The notes beneath the pieces are model-generated. The model saw only the letters and a program-made list of their open reading frames with translations, did not search any database and had not been told where the DNA came from. Made by a program: the position numbers and the translations under genes. From contig NZ_JACXGQ010000011.1 of assembly GCF_022096995.1 (NCBI RefSeq), forward strand, positions 1 through 64,000: a stretch of DNA of 64,000 nucleotides, read 5' to 3'. Positions within the stretch are counted from its first letter, which is position 1. The number at the start of each line of letters is the position of its first letter. The DNA comes from Yoonia sp. I 8.24 (GTDB lineage: Bacteria; Pseudomonadota; Alphaproteobacteria; Rhodobacterales; Rhodobacteraceae). This document shows, in pieces, positions 26,308 through 35,062 of the stretch.

Positions 26308-26736
26308 ATGGCCGATGAAATTGAAGACCTGCAAGACACATATCCCGGTGCGGGGACGTTTCGGTTTGGTGATGGACCAGAGCTGTGTCAGCACTTGATT
26401 GCGCTGGTCCGCAAGGGCAAAAAACGTGCGACCTGTGCGGCGCTGTCTGAATTTGACGGCGACCCAGACGCGCTGCCCGTTGTTGGCCGCTGCGATATTG
26501 CGGCGAATTGGGATGGCACCCCAGCGCTGGTGATCCGCACCACTGGCGTCGAAGAGGTCCGCTATTGCGATGTCACCGAAGAGATGGCGCTGGCCGAGGG
26601 CGAGGATGATACGCTGCTTGCTTGGCGCAAGTCACATAAAGCCTATTTCAAGCGCAGCGGCGAGTTTCACCCCGAAATGATGCTCGTGTTTGAAACCTTT
26701 GAACTAATCGAAGACCTCGCTGGCCGTGAACTTTGA
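26308..26736 (+). CDS. ASCH domain protein
   Basis: A 142-residue ASCH-fold protein, an RNA-binding beta-barrel related to PUA. Typical segments are FRFGDGPELCQHLIALVRKGKKRATC, the VGRCDIAANWDGTPALVIRT strand pair and the AEGEDDTLLAWRKSHKAYF region. Some bacterial ASCH proteins hydrolyse N4-acetylcytidine or act on RNA; the role here is unproven. ATG at 26308 is preferred over 26293. It is in the pheS-pheT interval with normal base composition. Confidence 0.82.
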   Translation: MADEIEDLQDTYPGAGTFRFGDGPELCQHLIALVRKGKKRATCAALSEFDGDPDALPVVGRCDIAANWDGTPALVIRTTGVEEVRYCDVTEEMALAEGEDDTLLAWRKSHKAYFKRSGEFHPEMMLVFETFELIEDLAGREL

Positions 26737-26742
26737 CGGGGC

Positions 26743-26766
26743 GGTGGGGTAAACCCCACCCTACGG
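26743..26766. repeat. Dispersed palindrome, family A, copy 2
   Basis: GGTGGGG-TAAA-CCCCACC followed by CTACGG, just after the ASCH gene stop and before pheT. The arms differ from copies 1 and 3 but remain self-complementary. Confidence 0.6.
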
Positions 26767-26831
26767 TCTTTCCCATTTGTGCGTAATCCGCTAAGCCCAA
26801 TCCAACCAATGTAAACCGCAGGACCGGACCT

Positions 26832-29228
26832 ATGAAATTCACCCTCTCCTGGCTGAAACACCATCTTGAGACAGACGCGACCCTTGATCAGATCGCGGAC
26901 GCGTTGACCGATCTTGGGCTTGAGGTCGAAGGCATCGAAGACCCTGCGGCAAAGCTGCGCGATTTTACCATCGCTAAGGTGACCCACGCCGAAAAGCATC
27001 CTGATGCGGACAAGCTGAAGGTCTGTAAGGTGCAGTCGAACGAGGGCGAAACCCAGATTGTCTGCGGCGCGCCCAATGCGCGTGCGGGGATCACTGTGGT
27101 CTTGGCAAAACCGGGCACTTATATCCCCGGCCTCGATATCACTATCAAGGTCGGCAATATCCGTGGTGTCGATAGCTTTGGCATGATGGCGTCTGAAAAA
27201 GAGCTGGAACTGTCCGACGAGCATAACGGCATCATTGAATTGCCATCGGGTGAGGTTGGCGAGACCTTTGCTGATTGGCTGGCGGCAAACGACCCGTCCA
27301 AGGTCGATCCGGTGATCGAGATTGCGATTACGCCAAACCGTCCTGATGCGCTGGGCGTGCGTGGGATTGCGCGTGATCTGGCGGCGCGGGGTTTGGGCAC
27401 GCTGAAACCTAGTGAAGTTGATCCGGTTGCCGCATCATTCAAGGCGGACCTGAATGTATCTATTGATGATGATACGCTTGATGGCTGCCCAGTTTTCTAT
27501 GGTCGTTTGATTAAAGGTGTCAAAAATGGCCCTAGCCCAGAGTGGCTCCAGCAGCAGTTGCGTGCTATTGGTTTGCGCCCGATTAGTTTCTTGGTCGATG
27601 TCACCAACTGGTTCACCTATGATCTGAACCGTCCATTGCACGTATTCGATGCCGATGAGGTTGCGGGCAACCTACGTGTGCACCGTGCCGCAGGTGGCGA
27701 GGTGATCACCGCACTTGATGACAAAGACTACACATTGCAGTCAGGCCAGATGGTGATTTCGGATGATACGGGCGTTGAAAGCATCGCCGGGATCATGGGC
27801 GGTGCGGCGACGGGCTGTACTGAAGAGACCGTGAATGTGTTCGTCGAAAGCGCCTATTGGGATCCTGTGCAGATCGCTTATGCGGGGCGCGCGCTGAAGA
27901 TCAATTCAGATGCGCGCTACCGGTTTGAACGTGGTGTTGATCCGGCATTCACGCCCGAAGGTTTGGAACATGCCGTACGCATGATCGTTGATATCGCGGG
28001 TGGCGAAGCGTCCGAAGTTATTCAAGCGGGCAGCGTGCCTGACACGGCGCGTGCCTATAAGCTGGACGCAAAGCGTGTGATTAGCCTTGTTGGCATGGAT
28101 ATTCCTGAAAGCACCCAGCGCCAGACGCTGACTGCGCTTGGGTTTAAGCTCGAAGGCAATATGGCCAGCGTGCCGTCTTGGCGTCCCGATGTGCAGGGTG
28201 AGGCCGATTTGGTCGAGGAAGTTGCGCGCATTGCGTCCCTGACGAAATTGCAGGGCGTGCCATTGCCGCGGATGACGGCTGGCGTGCCAAAGCCGATTTT
28301 GACTGATGGGCAATTGCGTCAACAAGCGGCGCGCCGGACGGCGGCGACGCTTGGGTACAACGAATGCGTGACCTACACGTTCATCGACCGCGAAGCTGCG
28401 ACATTGTTCGGTGGCGGCGATTACGCCACGATGCTTGAAAACCCGATCAGTTCAGAAATGTCCCATATGCGCCCCGCGCTGTTGCCCGGTCTGTTGCGTG
28501 CAGCCGCCCGCAATCAGGCGCGCGGTTTCATGGATATGGCTTTGTTTGAGGTCGGCGCTGCTTTTCATGGTGGAGAGCCGGGGCAGCAACACAATCTGAT
28601 CAGCGGCGTATTGATCGGACAGACAGCGCCAAAAGATGTGCACGGTACGGCGCGCCCAGTCGATCTATTTGATGCTAAGGCCGACGCCGAGGCGATCCTG
28701 AGCGCGATCGGTGCCCCTGCAAAAGTCCAGATTTTACGTGGCGCATCCGATTGGTGGCATCCGGGACGGCATGGCAAAATCTGCCTAGGCCCGAAAAAAG
28801 TCATGGCTGTCTTTGGTGAATTGCACCCCAAAGTGCTCAGCACTATGGGCATCAAAGGGCCGGCTGTCGGCTTTACAATTTGGGTTGATGAAATTCCAAC
28901 CCCGAAAAACAAATCCGCGACCCGCCCTGCGTTGGCCGCGACCGATTTGCAGGCCGTTGATCGTGATTTTGCCTTTGTGGTCGATGCCGATGTTGCGGCG
29001 CTGACATTGGCGAACGCAGCGGCCGGTGCGGACAAGGCGTTGATCGCTGATGTGCGTGTTTTTGATGAATTCATCGGCGGTGCGCTGGGCGATGGTAAGA
29101 AATCGTTGGCGGTGACCGTGCGCTTGCAGCCCAAAGATAAGACGCTCAAGGATGCGGATATCGAAGCGGTGTCAGCGAAAATCATTGAAAAAGTCACCAA
29201 AGCGACTGGTGGCGTGCTGCGCGGATAA
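26832..29228 (+). CDS. pheT: Phenylalanyl-tRNA synthetase beta subunit
   Basis: A 798-residue beta subunit. It begins MKFTLSWLKHHLETDATLDQ. An EMAP-type tRNA-binding domain (about residues 40-150), the B3/B4 editing domain with PNRPDALGVRGIARDLA, B5, a degenerate class II core and the C-terminal anticodon-binding ferredoxin-like domain (ATDLQAVDRDFAFVV) all appear. The editing domain removes tyrosine mischarged onto tRNA-Phe. The length matches the family. Confidence 0.97.
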   Translation: MKFTLSWLKHHLETDATLDQIADALTDLGLEVEGIEDPAAKLRDFTIAKVTHAEKHPDADKLKVCKVQSNEGETQIVCGAPNARAGITVVLAKPGTYIPGLDITIKVGNIRGVDSFGMMASEKELELSDEHNGIIELPSGEVGETFADWLAANDPSKVDPVIEIAITPNRPDALGVRGIARDLAARGLGTLKPSEVDPVAASFKADLNVSIDDDTLDGCPVFYGRLIKGVKNGPSPEWLQQQLRAIGLRPISFLVDVTNWFTYDLNRPLHVFDADEVAGNLRVHRAAGGEVITALDDKDYTLQSGQMVISDDTGVESIAGIMGGAATGCTEETVNVFVESAYWDPVQIAYAGRALKINSDARYRFERGVDPAFTPEGLEHAVRMIVDIAGGEASEVIQAGSVPDTARAYKLDAKRVISLVGMDIPESTQRQTLTALGFKLEGNMASVPSWRPDVQGEADLVEEVARIASLTKLQGVPLPRMTAGVPKPILTDGQLRQQAARRTAATLGYNECVTYTFIDREAATLFGGGDYATMLENPISSEMSHMRPALLPGLLRAAARNQARGFMDMALFEVGAAFHGGEPGQQHNLISGVLIGQTAPKDVHGTARPVDLFDAKADAEAILSAIGAPAKVQILRGASDWWHPGRHGKICLGPKKVMAVFGELHPKVLSTMGIKGPAVGFTIWVDEIPTPKNKSATRPALAATDLQAVDRDFAFVVDADVAALTLANAAAGADKALIADVRVFDEFIGGALGDGKKSLAVTVRLQPKDKTLKDADIEAVSAKIIEKVTKATGGVLRG

Positions 29229-29239
29229 GGGAGAGAACC

Positions 29240-29683
29240 ATGCTGAATGTCTATCTATCGGGTGAAATTCATACGGATTGGCGCGATCAGATCACCGCAG
29301 CGGCGGCGGATTTGGCCGTGACATTTTCAGCCCCGGTGACGGATCACGCGGCCTCAGATGATTGCGGCGTTGCGATTATGGGTGCCGAGGATGACAAGTT
29401 TTGGCACGACAACAAAGGCGCGAAGCTAAACGCGATCCGCACCCGCCATGCGATTGAAAACGCGGATGTTGTCGTCGTGCGATTTGGCGAGAAATACAAA
29501 CAATGGAACGCAGCGTTTGACGCGGGCTATGCGGCGGCTTTGGGCAAGTCGCTGATCGTGATGCACGGTGCAGATCATCAGCATGCGCTCAAAGAAGTCG
29601 ACGCGGCGGCCCTTGCGGTGGTGCAAGAGCCAGCACAGGTCGTTGAGATTTTGCGCTATGTCATCAGCGGGCAGTTGCCCTAG
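29240..29683 (+). CDS. YtoQ family protein
   Basis: A 147-residue protein with the YtoQ signature opening LNVYLSGEIHTDWRDQI and the EDDKFWHDNKGAKLNAIRTR motif. Segments NADVVVVRFGEKYKQWNAAF and DAGYAAALGKSLIVMH suggest a nucleoside 2-deoxyribosyltransferase-like Rossmann fold. Biochemical function is not established. It follows pheT by 11 bases, and its stop abuts that of the convergent GST gene. Confidence 0.9.
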   Translation: MLNVYLSGEIHTDWRDQITAAAADLAVTFSAPVTDHAASDDCGVAIMGAEDDKFWHDNKGAKLNAIRTRHAIENADVVVVRFGEKYKQWNAAFDAGYAAALGKSLIVMHGADHQHALKEVDAAALAVVQEPAQVVEILRYVISGQLP

Positions 29684-30382
29684 CTACCCGTTTGGGTTTG
29701 GGATGAATTTGGCCTTTTGAACGGCTGGGCGGGCAAAAAACCGCTCAACGTAGGCAGGTACGTTTTTCAGATCGTGATAGCCGACTACGTCTTTGGTGCC
29801 ATAAAACTCAAGCGCGTTGATCCAGGGCGCAATCGCCATATCGGCAATGGAAAAACCGCCTGCGATCCAATCTTTTCCTTCAAGCTGGCCGTCTAAAACA
29901 GCCAAAAGGCGGATTGCTTCGTTCAGATACCGTTCGCGCGGGCGGGGGTCTTCGATATCGGCACCTGCAAATTTGTAGAAAAACCCCATCTGCCCCAGCA
30001 TCGGGCCAAGCCCGCCCATTTGGAACATGAGCCATTGCGTGATTTTGGCTTTATCACTTGCGGTCTTTCCTAGAAATTTACCAGATTTTTCAGCGAGATA
30101 GAGAAGTATCGCGCCGCTTTCGAATAGTCCGATAGGGCCATCTGGCCCGTTGGGGTCAATGATGGCGGGGATCTTGTTGTTGGGGTTTAACGATAGGAAT
30201 GCGGGGCTTTTGACGTCTGCATCGCTGAGCGTCACAAGATGTGGCTCGTAAGGCAAACCCATTTCCTCGAGCGCAATGGAAATCTTTACCCCGTTTGGTG
30301 TGGGGTATGAATAAAGTTGGATAACCGATGGGTCATTGGTAGGCCAACGTGCAGTAATCGGGAAAGCTGTCGTATCAATCAT
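29684..30382 (-). CDS. Glutathione S-transferase family protein
   Basis: A 232-residue protein with a thioredoxin-fold N-domain (IQLYSYPTPNGVKISIALEE) and a helical C-domain. The Thr/Asn catalytic region of YfcG/YghU-type enzymes (PTPNGVKI), the cis-Pro NKIPAIIDP and the glutathione-binding FESGAILLYLAEK are intact. The closest known relatives act as disulfide-bond reductases using glutathione. Monocistronic. Confidence 0.92.
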   Translation of the reverse strand: MIDTTAFPITARWPTNDPSVIQLYSYPTPNGVKISIALEEMGLPYEPHLVTLSDADVKSPAFLSLNPNNKIPAIIDPNGPDGPIGLFESGAILLYLAEKSGKFLGKTASDKAKITQWLMFQMGGLGPMLGQMGFFYKFAGADIEDPRPRERYLNEAIRLLAVLDGQLEGKDWIAGGFSIADMAIAPWINALEFYGTKDVVGYHDLKNVPAYVERFFARPAVQKAKFIPNPNG

Positions 30383-30513
30383 ATTGGTGGTCCTATTGGC
30401 AGGGGCTGACCCGGTTTACTTATGTCCGGCGCACGAGATTAAAACCTATAGAAACCTTCCCAAAAATAGAGGATGATGTGCGCCAGTGCGCAACAGAAAA
30501 AATGAGATAAAAT

Positions 30514-30942
30514 ATGATCAATGAATTCAAAAGCTTTATCGCCAAGGGCAACGTCATGGATATGGCTGTCGGTATCATCATCGGTGCCGCCTTTACGGCG
30601 ATTGTGACATCGCTTGTGGGCGACTTGATTAACCCGATTATTGGCCTTGTGACCGGTGGTGTCGATTTTACAAATAAATACGCGGTTCTCGCGGGTGACG
30701 TGCCTGCAGGTGCGTCGCTTGAAGCGGCACGCGAAGCTGGTGCATCGATCTTTGCCTACGGGTCGTTCATCATGGCGATCATCAATTTTTTGATCATCGC
30801 GTTTGTGGTGTTCATGTTGGTAAAGACAGTGAACCGGGCCAAAGACGCTGCAGCCAAAGAAGAAGAGGCAGCGCCAGAAGAGCCAAAAGGTCCAACGCAA
30901 GAAGAGTTGCTTGCGGATATCTTAGCAGCTTTGAAGAAGTAA
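30514..30942 (+). CDS. mscL: Large-conductance mechanosensitive channel
   Basis: A 142-residue MscL. The N-terminal amphipathic helix [16 protein letters not shown] runs into TM1 with the pore [19 protein letters not shown] periplasmic loop follows, then TM2 ([19 protein letters not shown]) and the charged C-terminal bundle ending in LADILAAL. It opens near lytic tension to release solutes. Divergent from the GST gene. Confidence 0.97.
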   Translation: MINEFKSFIAKGNVMDMAVGIIIGAAFTAIVTSLVGDLINPIIGLVTGGVDFTNKYAVLAGDVPAGASLEAAREAGASIFAYGSFIMAIINFLIIAFVVFMLVKTVNRAKDAAAKEEEAAPEEPKGPTQEELLADILAALKK

Positions 30943-30966
30943 ACCTCGCGTTATAGCGATAGGTAG

Positions 30967-30997
30967 AAAGGCCCGCAGATGTAGCGGGCCTTTTTTA
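30967..30997. terminator. Rho-independent terminator after mscL
   Basis: AAAGGCCCGC pairs with GCGGGCCTTT around AGATGTA, with TTTTTT on the plus side. It lies between convergent mscL and ald, and could serve both strands. Confidence 0.88.
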
Positions 30998-30998
30998 T

Positions 30999-32117
30999 TT
31001 ATGACTTAAGCGCGGCACTTGGCGATAACACGTCAATTTCAAGCGCTGTTCCAACGGCGGCATAGGTGAGTTTGCCTGCATGCACATTCAGCCCGTTCAG
31101 CAGATGCGCGTCATCCTCGCAGGCTTGACGCCAGCCTTTGTCCGCCAATGCGATCATAAAGGGCATAGTCGCATTCCCAAGCGCGATTGTGGATGTGCGC
31201 GCGACCGCACCCGGCATGTTGGCCACGCAGTAATGCATGATCCCATCGACCTCGTAGACTGGGTCTTGGTGAGTCGTGGCACGTGACGTTTCAAAACACC
31301 CGCCTTGGTCAATGGCCACATCGACCAACGCCGCCCCAGGGTTGAGCTCGCTCAGTTGTGCGCGTGAAATCAGTTTGGGTGCTGCGGCGCCGGGGATCAA
31401 TACCGCGCCGATGATCATGTCAGCTTCGCGTGCCAGTTCGATGGTGTTGCCTGCGCTCGCATAGCTGGTCTTGAATTGCCCGCCAAATACGTCGTCAAGA
31501 TACCGCAGACGTGGCAATGAACGATCCAGAACCGTCACATCGGCGCCCATGCCCGCAGCAACTTTGGCCGCTTGGGTGCCAACGACGCCGCCGCCGATTA
31601 CGGCGACACGGGCCGGGCTAACGCCGGGCACGCCACCCATCAAAACACCACGTCCGCCGTTAGCCTTTTGCAACGTCCATGCGCCCACTTGTGGGGCAAG
31701 ACGGCCAGCGACTTCTGACATTGGCGCAAGCAGTGGCAGGCCGCCACGATCATCAGTGACCGTTTCATAGGCAATACATGTCGCACCTGATTCCATCAGA
31801 TCACGGGTTTGATCCATATCGGCAGCAAGGTGCAGATAAGTGAATAGAACTTGCCCTTCTCGCAGCATTTTGCGCTCAACGGCTTGGGGTTCTTTGACCT
31901 TAACGATCATATCTGCGGCCGTGAAAATCTCGGCGGCAGTGTCTGCGATAGCAGCGCCAGCAGCGATATAGTCGGCGTCGCTAAAGCCTGCGCCGATCCC
32001 AGCACCTGTTTCGATGGTCACGGCATGGCCGTGATTGACAGCCTCTTGTGCCGCGTTTGGGGTCATACCAACGCGGAATTCTTGGGGTTTGATCTCTTTT
32101 GGGCAACCGATGTGCAT
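30999..32117 (-). CDS. ald: Alanine dehydrogenase
   Basis: A 372-residue enzyme that reversibly deaminates L-alanine to pyruvate and ammonium with NAD. The opening MHIGCPKEIKPQEFRVGMTP has the substrate Arg, later VKVKEPQ with the conserved Lys, the HLAADMDQ catalytic His and the NAD-binding VIGGGVVGTQAAKVA. Start at 32117 follows a strong AGGAGGAG. It is divergent from an Lrp-family gene, the usual arrangement for AldR-type control. Confidence 0.96.
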   Translation of the reverse strand: MHIGCPKEIKPQEFRVGMTPNAAQEAVNHGHAVTIETGAGIGAGFSDADYIAAGAAIADTAAEIFTAADMIVKVKEPQAVERKMLREGQVLFTYLHLAADMDQTRDLMESGATCIAYETVTDDRGGLPLLAPMSEVAGRLAPQVGAWTLQKANGGRGVLMGGVPGVSPARVAVIGGGVVGTQAAKVAAGMGADVTVLDRSLPRLRYLDDVFGGQFKTSYASAGNTIELAREADMIIGAVLIPGAAAPKLISRAQLSELNPGAALVDVAIDQGGCFETSRATTHQDPVYEVDGIMHYCVANMPGAVARTSTIALGNATMPFMIALADKGWRQACEDDAHLLNGLNVHAGKLTYAAVGTALEIDVLSPSAALKS

Positions 32118-32148
32118 TGTTTTCTCCTCCTGTGTTGGGAAACCTTCG

Positions 32149-32195
32149 GCCTGATCAGGCGCAATTTCTTTGGGAATAGCATTGGTTGTTTGCGC
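32149..32195. promoter_or_regulatory. Candidate Lrp/AldR operators between ald and its regulator
   Basis: A perfect 12-base palindrome GCCTGATCAGGC (32149-32160), and GCGCAA (32159-32164) mirrored by TTGCGC (32190-32195), lie in the 134-base divergent gap. Lrp-family proteins bind phased degenerate palindromes in such gaps. No consensus match is claimed. Confidence 0.4.
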
Positions 32196-32251
32196 TAACT
32201 GTGGCAAGATCGTGCGTAAATATTTCAAATTTCAAAAGGATTGTGCGTCAT

Positions 32252-32710
32252 ATGGAACTGGACAGTATTGATCGCCGAATCTTACAGGTGCTGCAAAAAA
32301 CCGGACGCATGTCCAATGCGGAACTATCCGAGGTTGCGAACCTGTCGCCATCGGCTTGCCACCGTCGGGTGCAAAGGTTGGAAAAAGACGGCTATATCCG
32401 CGATTATGTTGCGCTGCTGGACCCGCGCAAAGTTGGCCTACCGACAACCGTGTTTGTTGAAATCACGCTCAGCGCCCAAGCGGATGAGGTGCTAGACGCG
32501 TTTGAACGTGCCGTAGCGTTGGTGCCGGATGTGCTGGAATGCCACTTGATGGCGGGTACAGCTGACTACTTGCTCAAGGTCGTGGCGGACGACACTGATG
32601 ATTTCGCGCGCATCCATCGCCGCTATTTGGCGCGTCTGCCGGGTGTGGCGCAGATGCAATCTTCGTTTTCGCTGCGGACAGTGCGCCACACGACGGCTTT
32701 GCCTGTGTAA
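32252..32710 (+). CDS. Lrp/AsnC-family regulator, probably of ald
   Basis: A 152-residue regulator. The N-terminal helix-turn-helix (SIDRRILQVLQKTGRMSNAE then SPSACHRRVQRLEKDGYI) and the C-terminal RAM ligand/oligomerisation domain (VFVEITLS, ECHLMAGTADYLLKV) are typical. In relatives a divergently encoded Lrp protein activates ald in response to alanine. ATG at 32252 is preferred; the frame is open upstream to 32186 but not family-like. Confidence 0.93.
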   Translation: MELDSIDRRILQVLQKTGRMSNAELSEVANLSPSACHRRVQRLEKDGYIRDYVALLDPRKVGLPTTVFVEITLSAQADEVLDAFERAVALVPDVLECHLMAGTADYLLKVVADDTDDFARIHRRYLARLPGVAQMQSSFSLRTVRHTTALPV

Positions 32711-32730
32711 CGCAGCAATCTGCACGCGTC

Positions 32731-33750
32731 TTATTGATCTGCACCGGGAGGCGGGCCGCCCGGTCTGCCGCCACGTGGTGACGTATCACAGCTGCCGTCT
32801 TCGTTGAGTTGGGTGCAGGCGGTTTGCCCGGTCAGGCAGGGTAGGATTTGGTTCGTAGCTGTATCTGATACGTGGTAGTGATAGCCCAACCCCGCTACGC
32901 TATGTCCACGGCAGGCGTCTAAATCAGCGGGTTCTGTGCCGTCTTGATCAAGCTGTTCGTACAGATCAAACCCATCCAGCGCGACACCCAATTGTGCCGC
33001 ATGCCCATCGATCGCGGCTGCAACACGCGCGCCGCAGCCGTCCATGATCCCATGATAGTGATAGCCTTCGGAAGGGTTAATATGCCCCCCGCAATCATCG
33101 AACGGCCCAAGTGTATGCCCACCAAGGATCAATTCAAGCGGCGCTGGCCCTTCGACTTTGACCCCGTTGAACGCCAGACCGACGCCTTGGCGGATGTCGC
33201 TTTCACTGGTTTCACGCGGGACCGGGCTAAGCGGGATTTGATAGGTGTTGGTGACGGTTTCACCGATAAAGCCGAGGCTACAATCAACGCAGATATTGTT
33301 GGGCTGCCCGGTTGCGTTGGTCGGATCACCGGCCACGATACAGCCGATTTCATTGTTGCGCACAAAGACATCACCGGTTTCAGGGTCAAACATTTGCCAG
33401 ATGTCATCTTGGTAAATTTCTGACAGGTTGGCTATGAATTCCCCATCGACATCTATGACTTTGCCGTCGACGAACCATTTGCCGCCGGCCTCGGCGGTGT
33501 CGGAAATGTTGAGCGGGCAATAGGGGCCTGTGATGTGGTCCGCAGGGGCCGCAACCACCGTAATATTCAGGCAATAACCTGCGGCGTTTTCGGACAATGT
33601 GCAGGGCGAAAGGCTTGGCTCTCCAACGATTGTGGCGGATTGATAGTGTGTCACAAGCGCATCATAGCGGTCTTGTTCTGCTTGGCTTTGGGCCAGCGCC
33701 GAGCTTGCAAAAACGGCGGTGGTAGCAAGTGAAAGGAGGGCGCGTTTCAT
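32731..33750 (-). CDS. Exported YHYH-domain protein
   Basis: A 339-residue protein with a signal peptide (cleavage after ALA near residue 20). Two copies of the defining YHYH tetrapeptide occur, in EGYHYHGIMDG and LGYHYHVSD, each with nearby Cys and Gly-His pairs (GGHINPS, GHSVAG), suggesting metal binding in the periplasm. Ten or more cysteines probably form disulfides. The C-terminus is Gly/Pro-rich (RPGGPPPG). The role of YHYH proteins is unknown. It stands alone, convergent with the Lrp gene. Confidence 0.85.
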   Translation of the reverse strand: MKRALLSLATTAVFASSALAQSQAEQDRYDALVTHYQSATIVGEPSLSPCTLSENAAGYCLNITVVAAPADHITGPYCPLNISDTAEAGGKWFVDGKVIDVDGEFIANLSEIYQDDIWQMFDPETGDVFVRNNEIGCIVAGDPTNATGQPNNICVDCSLGFIGETVTNTYQIPLSPVPRETSESDIRQGVGLAFNGVKVEGPAPLELILGGHTLGPFDDCGGHINPSEGYHYHGIMDGCGARVAAAIDGHAAQLGVALDGFDLYEQLDQDGTEPADLDACRGHSVAGLGYHYHVSDTATNQILPCLTGQTACTQLNEDGSCDTSPRGGRPGGPPPGADQ

Positions 33751-33989
33751 GGGACGGTTCTTTTCGGTTGTGTTTCGCGGTCAGCATATCGGGCTGTACG
33801 TACAATTCCAAATCACGTTTTGAACGAAAGGGTCTTATGTAAGCCTATACATCTAAACCCCAAAATCCGCTTTCGACGTATCTTTTGATGATCCGGGCGC
33901 ATTGATAGATGCTTGGCATTTTGTATGCCTCTTTTCCTTATTTCACGAAGGGTGTAACAGGCAGCAACCGCCAAAAAGGAATTGATGAC

Positions 33990-35012
33990 ATGGGCTATAA
34001 AATTGCCGTCGTAGGGGCCACTGGTAACGTGGGCCGTGAAATGCTGAACATCCTCGCCGAACGGGAATTTCCTGTGGACGAGATCGTCGCGCTTGCCAGC
34101 CGCAAATCGCAGGGTAGCGAAGTCAGCTTTGGCGAGAAGACCCTGAAGACAAAGGACCTTGATACCTTTGATTTCACCGGTTGGGACATGGCCCTATTCG
34201 CTGTCGGTTCTGACGCGACAAAAATCTACGCCCCCAAAGCCGCCGCTGCTGGCTGTGTGGTGATCGATAACTCTTCGCTTTACCGCTATGATCCCGATGT
34301 GCCGCTTATCGTTCCCGAAGTGAACGCAGATGCAATTCACGGCTACACAAAGAAAAACATCATTGCGAACCCGAACTGTTCGACCGCGCAAATGGTTGTG
34401 GCATTGAAACCACTGCACGACCGCGCGACAATCAAACGTGTCGTGGTCAGCACCTATCAATCTGTGTCCGGTGCGGGCAAAGGTGGGATCGACGAATTGT
34501 GGGATCAGACAAAATCGATCTACAATCCGACCGATGATAAACCTGCCAAGCAGTTCACCAAGCAGATCGCGTTCAACGTGATTCCGCATATCGACGTGTT
34601 CATGGAAGATGGATCGACCAAAGAAGAATGGAAAATGGTCGCCGAAACCAAAAAGATCATCGACACATCAATCAAAGTCACAGCGACTTGTGTGCGCGTT
34701 CCCGTCTTTGTTGGTCACTCTGAAGCGATCAACATCGAATTCGAAGATCATCTGGACGAAGATGAAGCCCGCGATATCCTGCGCGAAGCTCCGGGGATCA
34801 TGGTGATCGATAAGCGCGAAGATGGCGGCTATGTCAGCCCAATTGAATGCGTTGGCGATTTTGCAACCTTCATCAGCCGTATCCGCCAAGATAGCACAAT
34901 CGACAACGGCCTGAACCTGTGGTGCGTCTCTGACAACCTGCGCAAAGGTGCGGCGCTGAACGCGGTGCAAATCGCCGAAGTACTGGGCCGTGAGTGTTTG
35001 AAAAAAGGCTAG
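33990..35012 (+). CDS. asd: Aspartate-semialdehyde dehydrogenase
   Basis: A 340-residue enzyme reducing beta-aspartyl phosphate to the semialdehyde with NADPH, the branch point to Lys, Met, Thr and diaminopimelate. The NADP loop VVGATGNVGREML, the catalytic Cys in NPNCSTAQM and the later His region FVGHSEAINIEF are present. ATG at 33990 has AAAAAGGA upstream. The roughly 240 bases before it hold no gene that I can support. Confidence 0.97.
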   Translation: MGYKIAVVGATGNVGREMLNILAEREFPVDEIVALASRKSQGSEVSFGEKTLKTKDLDTFDFTGWDMALFAVGSDATKIYAPKAAAAGCVVIDNSSLYRYDPDVPLIVPEVNADAIHGYTKKNIIANPNCSTAQMVVALKPLHDRATIKRVVVSTYQSVSGAGKGGIDELWDQTKSIYNPTDDKPAKQFTKQIAFNVIPHIDVFMEDGSTKEEWKMVAETKKIIDTSIKVTATCVRVPVFVGHSEAINIEFEDHLDEDEARDILREAPGIMVIDKREDGGYVSPIECVGDFATFISRIRQDSTIDNGLNLWCVSDNLRKGAALNAVQIAEVLGRECLKKG

Positions 35013-35037
35013 TCGGTTCGTTCCGAACTGCTGGAAA

Positions 35038-35062
35038 AGGGGCGCTTACGGCGTCCCTTTTT
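35038..35062. terminator. Terminator between convergent asd and EamA genes
   Basis: AGGGGCGC pairs with GCGTCCCT (one wobble) around a 5-base loop, followed by TTTTT on the plus strand and preceded by AAAA. It overlaps the stop codon of the EamA gene. Confidence 0.8.
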
